A DNA stretch of 21,662 nt. Source: Flavobacteriales bacterium (lineage in GTDB: Bacteria > Bacteroidota > Bacteroidia > Flavobacteriales > BACL11). The notes under the pieces are model-generated. The model worked only from the letters and a program-made list of their open reading frames with translations, ran no database searches and was not told the DNA's origin. Shown piece by piece: positions 16,427 through 21,662 of this stretch. A program made the position numbers and the translations under genes. The stretch is taken from the NCBI GenBank assembly GCA_018695965.1, contig JABHQB010000128.1:1-21662 (forward strand), written 5' to 3'. Within the stretch, counting starts at the first letter, position 1, and every line of letters begins with the position of its first letter.

Positions 16427-17638
16427 TTATGTAGTTTTATCTACCTTGTAATTATTGTAAATAGTAAAGAAATAGATATAGAAAATTGTTAATATACCAA
16501 AACTTAATAAATAAGAGTCAAATAACATGATTATCATGAATCCTATTGGTAGTAATATTCTATGAAAATTATATTTTAATTTAGATAATGATTTGATCTG
16601 AAAATAAAATATATTTAATAAGATAATCAATCCAAGTATTCCAACTTCAAACCAAACATATAAATAGGTATTGTGTGGAGTGGAGTCTATAAGGTATTCA
16701 TGTCCAGACTTTATTTCTTTCTTAAATATTGTGCCAAAACTTCCAGTTCCATAACCAAGTATTGGTTTCTTTTTTATGTAATTGATAGTTTTTGGAATAG
16801 TACTAATTCTAAAGTCATTTTGTTCTTTTTCTGTATCCTGAGAATCAGTTTGAATTATTTCATTCTGTATCTTTATTTTAGCTTCCTTAATCCTGAATTT
16901 AAATTTGTCAGAAAAGTGATATGCTGAATAAATACAAACTATTAGGAAACTAATAATCCCTATACTATATCTTATATTCTTCCTGAAATAATAGATACTA
17001 TATATTCCAAGAAACAGTATGAAAACTAGTTGTCCTGCTCTTCCGCTTTCAGTAAAAATACTAAAGCTATATATTGCTATACACATTAGTAGTATCCATC
17101 TGTATTGTACTTTTTTCTCTAGAAATAGAAATAAACATATTAGAGAAGAAAAAGCAAGTAAGATATTATGGTAATTATAAGGGTTAAATGCTGAGATTGT
17201 ATTTTTTGAGGAAATAATTGGGATATAGTTATGAAGAGGTAAAATAATTTCTTGATTAATAAGAATTGCTAAAATTGCTGATACAAGTGTAGAAAAAATA
17301 AAAAGTAAAGTCCCCCACTTTAAAGTTGATTGATTAAATTTTGAAGTTGCAAATACAATGAATACTAATAGAAATGACGATTTTTGAAGAATAGATATTG
17401 CATTTTCATGATTATTACCCCACATTATTCCTAAACAATAAAATACAAGAAGGAATAAAATAGATATTATCCATTTAGTTGTTTTAATTTCCTTCCATTG
17501 TCTAATTAGATTACCTTCTGTAATCGAGCAAATAATAATCAATCCAACAAGAATGTTTGAGGCAGCAATTGATAAAGGTATTGATAGTCCAAGTAAGATA
17601 AAAAGGATTGAGTATAACTTCTCTATAGTATTTTTCAT
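16427..17638 (-). CDS. O-antigen ligase/polymerase family membrane protein (Wzy_C)
   Basis: This 403-residue inner-membrane protein has about ten to twelve hydrophobic helices. Its Wzy_C-type core has FTESGRAGQLVF (195-206, with the family Arg at 200), a long periplasmic loop (about 245-325) carrying KPILGYGTGSFG, and PHNTYLYVWFEVGILGL (321-337) with the conserved His322. WaaL ligases join O-antigen to lipid A-core, and Wzy polymerases link repeat units. The two cannot be separated from sequence alone, and some relatives act on protein glycans. It lies downstream of rplT on the same strand but 105 bases away, with no clear promoter of its own. The window's other glycan enzyme is at the far left end. 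Confidence 0.85.
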   Translation of the reverse strand: MKNTIEKLYSILFILLGLSIPLSIAASNILVGLIIICSITEGNLIRQWKEIKTTKWIISILFLLVFYCLGIMWGNNHENAISILQKSSFLLVFIVFATSKFNQSTLKWGTLLFIFSTLVSAILAILINQEIILPLHNYIPIISSKNTISAFNPYNYHNILLAFSSLICLFLFLEKKVQYRWILLMCIAIYSFSIFTESGRAGQLVFILFLGIYSIYYFRKNIRYSIGIISFLIVCIYSAYHFSDKFKFRIKEAKIKIQNEIIQTDSQDTEKEQNDFRISTIPKTINYIKKKPILGYGTGSFGTIFKKEIKSGHEYLIDSTPHNTYLYVWFEVGILGLIILLNIFYFQIKSLSKLKYNFHRILLPIGFMIIMLFDSYLLSFGILTIFYIYFFTIYNNYKVDKTT

Positions 17639-17728
17639 AATAGATATTTATATACTCTGTTTTATATGTATACAGATTTTAAATTAATCCTAATTACTGC
17701 ATTTAGTAGTTTTATCTTATTGAGCTTG

Positions 17729-17746
17729 TAAAGAATAAATTCTTTA
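17729..17746. repeat. AT-rich palindrome at the rplT stop codon
   Basis: TAAAGAAT, AA, ATTCTTTA is an 8-bp perfect inverted repeat that includes the rplT stop codon (17746-17744). No T run follows on the minus strand, so it is at most a weak terminator or 3'-end stabiliser. Confidence 0.4.
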
Positions 17747-18088
17747 TTTTACTTTATCTACAATTGCTTTAAAAGCTTCAGGGTGGTTCATTGCTAGATC
17801 AGCAAGAACTTTTCTGTTTAATTCAATTCCATTTGAATGAATTTTCCCCATTAATTGTGAGTAAGACATTCCGTGTATTCTGGCACCAGCATTAATTCTT
17901 TGAATCCATAGTGCTCTGAATGTTCTTTTCTTGTTTTTTCTGTCACGGTATGCATATTGCATTCCTTTTTCTACAGCATTTTTAGCTACTGTATGTACAT
18001 TTTTTCTTCTTCCAAAGTAACCTTTGGCGGATTTAATTACCTTTTTTCTTTTAGCTTTTGCAGCTACTGAGTTTACCGATCTTGGCAT
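17744..18088 (-). CDS. rplT: 50S ribosomal protein L20
   Basis: This 114-residue basic protein has family-standard length. It has the extended N-terminal tail MPRSVNSVAAKAKRKKVIKSAKGYFGRRKN, the AYRDRKNKKRTFRALWIQRINA core, and a globular end with HGMSYSQLMGKI and LADLAMNHPEAF. L20 binds 23S rRNA early in 50S assembly and in several bacteria represses its own operon by binding a leader or intergenic RNA. It is the last gene of thrS-infC-rpmI-rplT. It follows rpmI after an 82-base spacer with two hairpins, which is a plausible place for such control. Confidence 0.98.
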   Translation of the reverse strand: MPRSVNSVAAKAKRKKVIKSAKGYFGRRKNVHTVAKNAVEKGMQYAYRDRKNKKRTFRALWIQRINAGARIHGMSYSQLMGKIHSNGIELNRKVLADLAMNHPEAFKAIVDKVK

Positions 18089-18121
18089 AATTTCATTTTT
18101 TTTGGTAGTTAGTGGCTATTT

Positions 18122-18167
18122 TTTTAAGCTCTTAAAACTAAATACCTGGTTAATAACCTATTTAATT
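18122..18167 (-). promoter_or_regulatory. Two hairpins in the rpmI-rplT spacer
   Basis: On the minus strand a stem starts 3 bases after the rpmI stop: TAAATA-GGTT, loop ATT, AACC-(AGG bulge)-TATTTA (18164-18139), extended by three outer pairs (one G-U) to 18167 and 18136. It is followed by TTTTAAG-AG-CTTAAAA (18137-18122). The two stems share bases 18136-18137, so they cannot both form fully. They may form an L20-responsive switch, but this is inferred from position only. Confidence 0.4.
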
Positions 18168-18170
18168 GTA

Positions 18171-18365
18171 CTAAAGTCCTAACTGGTGTTTTACGTTATT
18201 CATATCAGCATCATGAACTAAACCACTCTTAGTTAAGTTTCTTTTTTGTTTTGTTCCTTTTTTAGTTAGGATATGACTTTTAAAAGCATGTTTTCTTTTA
18301 ATCTTTCCTGATCCTGTAAGCTTAAACCTTTTTTTAGCTCCAGCTTTTGTTTTCATTTTTGGCAT
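18171..18365 (-). CDS. rpmI: 50S ribosomal protein L35
   Basis: This 64-residue, lysine- and arginine-rich protein has standard L35 length and sequence: MPKMKTKAGAKKRFKLTGSGKIKR, then AFKSHILTKKGTKQKRNL, and a short C-terminal helix. It packs into the 50S subunit. It sits 12 bases after the infC stop in the usual infC-rpmI-rplT order. The stop is TAG (18173-18171). Confidence 0.98.
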   Translation of the reverse strand: MPKMKTKAGAKKRFKLTGSGKIKRKHAFKSHILTKKGTKQKRNLTKSGLVHDADMNNVKHQLGL

Positions 18366-18377
18366 TGTATCTTAATT

Positions 18378-18926
18378 TTATTTATTCTTCTTTTTAGCTG
18401 ATATCATCATTATCATTTTCTTTCCTTCTAGCTTAGGCATGTTTTCGATAACACCATATTCCTCTAGTGCCTGAGCTAGTTTTAAAAGTAAAATTTCACC
18501 TTGTTCTTTAAAGATAATTGTTCTTCCTCTAAAGAAAACAAAGGCTTTTACTTTAAATCCGTCCTTTAAAAAGCTGATGGCATGATTTAACTTAAAGTTA
18601 AAATCGTGTTCACCTGTATTAGGTCCGAATCTTAATTCTTTTACGACTACCTTAATTGTTTTTGCCTTTATAGCTTTTTGTTTCTTCTTTTGGTCGTAAA
18701 TAAACTTCTTATAATCTATTAACTTACAAACAGGAGGTTCTGCATTTGGAGAGATTTCTACTAAATCTAGATTCATCTGAGATGCTTTGTGTAAAGCTTC
18801 TTTAATAGATATGATTTTAGATTCTACGTCACCCACAATTCTTACAAATGGAGCACTGATTTTCTCGTTTATCTTATGAAGATCTTTTTTTTCTACTCTT
18901 CCTCTTCTAAATTGTTTTCTTGCGAT
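18378..18926 (-). CDS. infC: Translation initiation factor IF-3 with a probable AUC start
   Basis: IF-3 binds the 30S subunit, prevents 50S joining and checks the start codon. The N-terminal domain holds HKINEKISAPFVRIVGD and LDLVEISPNAEPPVCKLIDY. A lysine-rich linker (YDQKKKQKAIKAK) leads to the C-terminal domain (VKELRFGPNTGEHDFNFKL, then MPKLEGKKMIMMISAKKK). There is no in-frame ATG upstream of the conserved domain. A GTG at 18836 would remove the KINEKI segment that all IF-3 proteins have. The frame is open back to the end of thrS, and ATC at 18926-18924, followed by ARKQFRRGRVEKK, gives 182 residues of normal length, 13 bases after the thrS stop. Rare starts in infC support autogenous control by IF-3 itself, as in E. 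coli (AUU). Confidence 0.9.
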   Translation of the reverse strand: MARKQFRRGRVEKKDLHKINEKISAPFVRIVGDVESKIISIKEALHKASQMNLDLVEISPNAEPPVCKLIDYKKFIYDQKKKQKAIKAKTIKVVVKELRFGPNTGEHDFNFKLNHAISFLKDGFKVKAFVFFRGRTIIFKEQGEILLLKLAQALEEYGVIENMPKLEGKKMIMMISAKKKNK

Positions 18927-18939
18927 ATTTCCCTTTGTT

Positions 18940-20883
18940 TTAGTTATTAAATTTTGTTATTTCTTCTATTTCCTTATTTATATGATCAATTAGTGTGTCA
19001 ATCTTCATACTTCCTAAGTCATCACCACCATGTTTCCTAACTGATACAGTCCCTTCACTTTCTTCTTTTTCACCGACTATTATCATGTAAGGAGTTTTTG
19101 ATACCTCAGCATCTCTTATCTTCCTTCCTGTTTTTTCTGACCTCTGATCAATGCGACCGCAAATATCGGAATTTTTTAACAATTGCATAACTTTATTTGC
19201 ATAATCGTGATATTTTTCAGAAATAGGAAGAATAACGATTTGTTCAGGTGCTAGCCATAGGGGGAAATTACCTCCACAATGTTCTATTAATACTGATACA
19301 AAACGTTCCATAGATCCAAATGGAGCACGGTGTATCATTACAGGTCTATGTTTTTGGTTATCTGCACCAGTATATTCTAGTTCAAAACGCTCTGGTAAGT
19401 TGTAATCTACTTGAATAGTTCCTAATTGCCACTGTCTACCTAGTGCATCTTTCACCATAAAGTCAAGTTTCGGACCATAAAAGGCTGCTTCACCATATTC
19501 TACTACTGTTTCTAATCCTTGCTCTTTAGCAGTATCAATAATTGCTTTTTCTGCTTTATCCCAATTTTCATCACTACCAATATATTTCTCTTTGTCATTA
19601 GGATCTCTTAAAGATATTTGAGCTACATAATCTTTAAAATCAAATGTTTTAAATACATGTAATACCAGATTAATAACCTTTGTGAATTCTTCTACTATTT
19701 GATCTGGTCTACAAAATATATGAGCATCATCTACTGTGAAGCATCTTACCCTTGTTAATCCATGTAATTCCCCCGATTGTTCGTAACGATACACTGTCCC
19801 AAATTCAGCATATCTTATGGGTAAATCCTTGTATGATTTCGGAGAAGAATTATAAATCTCACAATGATGAGGACAGTTCATTGGTTTTAATAGGAATTCT
19901 TCATCTATATTAGGAGTTTTAATTGGTTGGAAGGAATCTTCTCCATATTTCTCATAATGACCAGAAGTAACATATAAATCTTTATTACCTATATGTGGAG
20001 TAATAACTGGTAAGTATCCAGCTTTTAACTGTGCTTTCTTTAGAAAGTTTTCTAATTTTTCTCTAAGAGCAGTTCCTTTTGGAAGCCATAATGGGAGTCC
20101 TTGCCCCACTTTTTTTGAAAAAGTAAAGAGTTCCATTTCTTTTCCTAATTTTCGGTGGTCTCGTTTTTTTGCTTCCTCCAATAATTCTAAGTGTGCAGTA
20201 AGTTCTTTTTGCTTTGGAAAGGATACTCCATAAATACGAGTAAGTTGCTTTCGGCTTTCATCTCCTCTCCAGTAGGCACCTGCAATATTCAACAATTTAA
20301 TTGCTTTTATTTTTCCAGAAGAAGGAATGTGTGGTCCTCTACATAAATCGGTAAAGTTTCCTTGTGTATAGAAGGTGATGTTTCCATCTTCTAATCCTTC
20401 TAATAATTCTAATTTATACTCATCTCCTTTTTCGGTGAAGTAGGCAATAGCTTCTTTTTTTGAAATTTCTTTTCTATCGAAAGACATTTTCTGAGAAGCC
20501 AACTCCTTCATCTTTTTCTCAATATTAGGTAGTTCATCAGAAGAAAGAACACGATCACCTAAATCAATATCATAGTAAAAACCATTATCGATTGCAGGAC
20601 CAATTCCTAGCTTAACACCAGGATAAAGAGCTTCTAAAGCTTCTGCCATAATGTGAGCAGAAGAATGCCAAAAAGTAGATTTCCCTTCCTTATCGTTCCA
20701 AGTATGCAGGGTAAGTGTGCTATCGGTGGTGATAGCTCGGTTTGCATCCCAAACTTCTCCGTTTACACTAGCAGATAGCACATTTCGTGCTAGCCCTTCA
20801 GAAATTCCCATAGCAATATCCATTGCAGAAGTTCCACTTTCTACTTGCTTGATACTTCCATCAGGAAGAGTAATATTGATCAT
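18940..20883 (-). CDS. thrS: Threonyl-tRNA synthetase
   Basis: This 647-residue class II synthetase charges tRNA-Thr. The TGS domain covers 1-60 (MINITLPDGSIKQ). The editing domain, which removes Ser-tRNA-Thr, has HSSAH (73-77) and C181 in DLCRGPH. The catalytic core (about 245-540) has zinc ligands in MNCPHHCE (Cys337) and VDDAHIF (His388), plus HRAPFGSMER near the end. The anticodon-binding domain fills the last 110 residues. The ATG at 20883 gives the family's usual start. An in-frame TTG at 20907 lies inside the TATATTTG promoter box and is excluded. It heads the thrS-infC-rpmI-rplT operon. I see no T-box leader; the leader is only about 20 bases. Confidence 0.97.
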   Translation of the reverse strand: MINITLPDGSIKQVESGTSAMDIAMGISEGLARNVLSASVNGEVWDANRAITTDSTLTLHTWNDKEGKSTFWHSSAHIMAEALEALYPGVKLGIGPAIDNGFYYDIDLGDRVLSSDELPNIEKKMKELASQKMSFDRKEISKKEAIAYFTEKGDEYKLELLEGLEDGNITFYTQGNFTDLCRGPHIPSSGKIKAIKLLNIAGAYWRGDESRKQLTRIYGVSFPKQKELTAHLELLEEAKKRDHRKLGKEMELFTFSKKVGQGLPLWLPKGTALREKLENFLKKAQLKAGYLPVITPHIGNKDLYVTSGHYEKYGEDSFQPIKTPNIDEEFLLKPMNCPHHCEIYNSSPKSYKDLPIRYAEFGTVYRYEQSGELHGLTRVRCFTVDDAHIFCRPDQIVEEFTKVINLVLHVFKTFDFKDYVAQISLRDPNDKEKYIGSDENWDKAEKAIIDTAKEQGLETVVEYGEAAFYGPKLDFMVKDALGRQWQLGTIQVDYNLPERFELEYTGADNQKHRPVMIHRAPFGSMERFVSVLIEHCGGNFPLWLAPEQIVILPISEKYHDYANKVMQLLKNSDICGRIDQRSEKTGRKIRDAEVSKTPYMIIVGEKEESEGTVSVRKHGGDDLGSMKIDTLIDHINKEIEEITKFNN

Positions 20884-20904
20884 TTTTTCTACTATTAAAG
20901 AGTG

Positions 20905-20912
20905 CAAATATA
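20905..20912 (-). promoter_or_regulatory. thrS: Bacteroidota -7 box of the thrS operon
   Basis: On the minus strand this reads TATATTTG, a perfect TAnnTTTG, 21 bases before the chosen thrS ATG. No TTG stands at the usual -33 distance. Confidence 0.7.
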
Positions 20913-20980
20913 AGAAGTACTTTTTAGTTTGTGGTTGTTAGGTGTTAGATTTTGGTTTGTGGCATGTGATTCATTAGAAT

Positions 20981-20990
20981 ACTTATAAGT
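20981..20990. repeat. Perfect 10-base palindrome beside a tRNA fragment
   Basis: ACTTATAAGT is self-complementary and lies 1 base from the tRNA 3'-end fragment at 20992-21013. It could be chance in AT-rich DNA. Confidence 0.35.
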
Positions 20991-20991
20991 G

Positions 20992-21013
20992 TCGGGGTAG
21001 CAGGATTCGAACC
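20992..21013 (-). other. tRNA 3'-end fragment (probably tRNA-Pro), possible attachment-site scar
   Basis: On the minus strand the 22 bases are GG, the T loop TTCGAAT, the 3' T-stem strand CCTGC, the acceptor strand TACCCCG and the discriminator A. This is how the 3' part of a Bacteroidota tRNA-Pro ends (matched from memory). The 5' part of the tRNA is absent: the bases before it are the end of coaD, whose stop codon is 1 base away. Such T-loop-to-3'-end pieces are the usual core of tyrosine-integrase attachment sites. No integrase is in the window. Confidence 0.7.
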
Positions 21014-21014
21014 C

Positions 21015-21473
21015 TTACAAATCAATCTCCTTTGGTAAAAACTGGCTTACATCTCCACCATTTTTAATAATATCCCGCATAATAGTAGAGGATATATGAG
21101 ACATCTCAGGAGGAGTAATAACAAAAATAGTTTCTAATTTAGGATTTAGATTTTTATTGGTTTGTGCAATATTCTTTTCGTACTTAAAATCATGAGAATC
21201 TCTAAGTCCTCTCAATATGTATTTTGCTTCTTCTTTTTCACAAAAATCAACCGTAAGCCCCTCATAGAATTGAACTTCTATTTTAGGATTATCTTTATAA
21301 ATATCCTTTATCCATTTTTCTCTTTCTTCAATAGAAAAATATTCGTTTTTCTCTGAGTTTATTCCAATAGCAATAATTATTTTATCAAATAAAGGAAGAG
21401 ATCTATCTACCACCGATTTATGACCTAAAGTAAAAGGAGAGAAGGAACCCGGAAAAACTGCTATTCTGCTCAT
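21015..21473 (-). CDS. coaD: Phosphopantetheine adenylyltransferase
   Basis: This 152-residue enzyme transfers AMP from ATP to 4'-phosphopantetheine to give dephospho-CoA, the fourth step of coenzyme A synthesis. It has the nucleotidyltransferase GSFSPFTLGHKSVV motif with the T-x-G-H signature (His18), RGLRDSHDFKYE (88-99) and ISSTIMRD (127-134), which matches the ISST-x-R ATP-binding motif. Relatives usually have Asp where this protein has Ser in GSFSP. The length is at the lower end of the normal range, and the protein appears complete. It starts 28 bases after the rsmD stop, so the two are probably one operon. Its stop codon lies 1 base from a tRNA fragment, but the coding end shows no break. 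Confidence 0.95.
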   Translation of the reverse strand: MSRIAVFPGSFSPFTLGHKSVVDRSLPLFDKIIIAIGINSEKNEYFSIEEREKWIKDIYKDNPKIEVQFYEGLTVDFCEKEEAKYILRGLRDSHDFKYEKNIAQTNKNLNPKLETIFVITPPEMSHISSTIMRDIIKNGGDVSQFLPKEIDL

Positions 21474-21501
21474 CTATTGTATTTTTTGTAAAAATAAGTA
21501 A

Positions 21502-21662
21502 TTAAAATGAAAAAATACTGAAATGTACTGTTCCGTATTTTCTTACCTCTATATTATCATCTTCAAATAAAGTGGAACTATCGTGTTCAATAATTAGACA
21601 TCCATCTTCTTTAACCAAATTTCTCTCAAAAATTATTTCTTTTATTTTATGATGATCTTCAA
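21502..21662 (-). CDS. rsmD: RsmD-like 16S rRNA (guanine-966-N2)-methyltransferase, C-terminal end only
   Basis: An open frame of 52 codons enters from the window edge and stops at TAA (21504-21502). The visible end, CLIIEHDSSTLFEDD then EVRKYGTVHFSIF, matches the end of RsmD proteins, where a strand L-I-E-H and a final R-K-Y-G-x-x-x-F-S-x-F are characteristic. RsmD methylates G966 of 16S rRNA. The SAM-binding and catalytic NPPY motifs lie outside the window, so the call rests on the C-terminus and on the common rsmD-coaD pairing. Confidence 0.8.
   Translation of the reverse strand, partial: EDHHKIKEIIFERNLVKEDGCLIIEHDSSTLFEDDNIEVRKYGTVHFSIFSF

Noticed and set aside
18378..18836. infC starting at GTG 18836 (152 residues)
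   Set aside because: This would remove the conserved KINEKISAPFVRI segment that is read in frame just upstream.
20884..20907. Extended thrS start at TTG 20907
   Set aside because: The TTG is part of the -7 promoter box, and MINITLPDG is the normal ThrS start.
20926..20972. GTTTGTGG direct repeats in the thrS-coaD gap
   Set aside because: Two copies of a simple GT-rich octamer with no regular spacing; too weak to call a repeat family or CRISPR.
1..21662. A complete mobile element or defence island
   Set aside because: No integrase, transposase, restriction, toxin-antitoxin or CRISPR gene is seen; nearly all genes are core or surface functions typical of Bacteroidota.

Overview
This is a low-GC chromosomal window from a member of the Bacteroidota, most likely a marine or environmental relative of the Flavobacteriia/Crocinitomicaceae. 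Four things point there: perfect TAnnTTTG promoter -7 boxes before several genes, almost no Shine-Dalgarno sequences, two proteins with C-terminal type IX secretion (T9SS) sorting domains, and outer-membrane lipoproteins with loose Bacteroidota-type lipoboxes. I see no transposase, integrase, phage gene, CRISPR array or rRNA. No gene-free stretch exceeds 300 bases.

Layout. Positions 1-426 (-) are the N-terminal part of a family-4-type glycosyltransferase, divergent from a three-gene cluster at 526-2886 (+): a DUF6340-like lipoprotein, an SPFH/prohibitin membrane protein and a small secreted protein, closed by a strong terminator. Next come a gingipain-family (C25) T9SS peptidase, ruvX overlapping its stop codon, and an Omp28-like T9SS protein. 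These face uvrA (9089-11860, -) across a shared terminator. An ECF sigma factor with a 63-residue partner gene diverges from uvrA. After its terminator come nth, recA, a MORN/TPR lipoprotein and a GatB/YqeY-domain protein, all on the + strand. From 16427 to the end everything is on the - strand: an O-antigen ligase/polymerase, the thrS-infC-rpmI-rplT translation operon, then rsmD (partial) and coaD.

How the genes fit together. The middle is rich in DNA repair and recombination: uvrA (nucleotide excision repair), nth (base excision repair), recA, and ruvX nearby. Surface functions are the two T9SS proteins, two or three lipoproteins and two glycan enzymes. The thrS operon has its usual gene order. 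Its infC has no ATG and appears to start at AUC, as infC genes often use rare start codons.

I found no clear new multi-gene system. The most useful second looks are: a tRNA 3'-end fragment (probably tRNA-Pro) touching the coaD stop codon; an 11-bp inverted repeat ending at the sigma-factor start codon; an nth promoter whose -33 box lies in the preceding terminator and would give a nearly leaderless mRNA; a UvrA that seems to have lost both halves of one zinc site; and structured RNA between rpmI and rplT.
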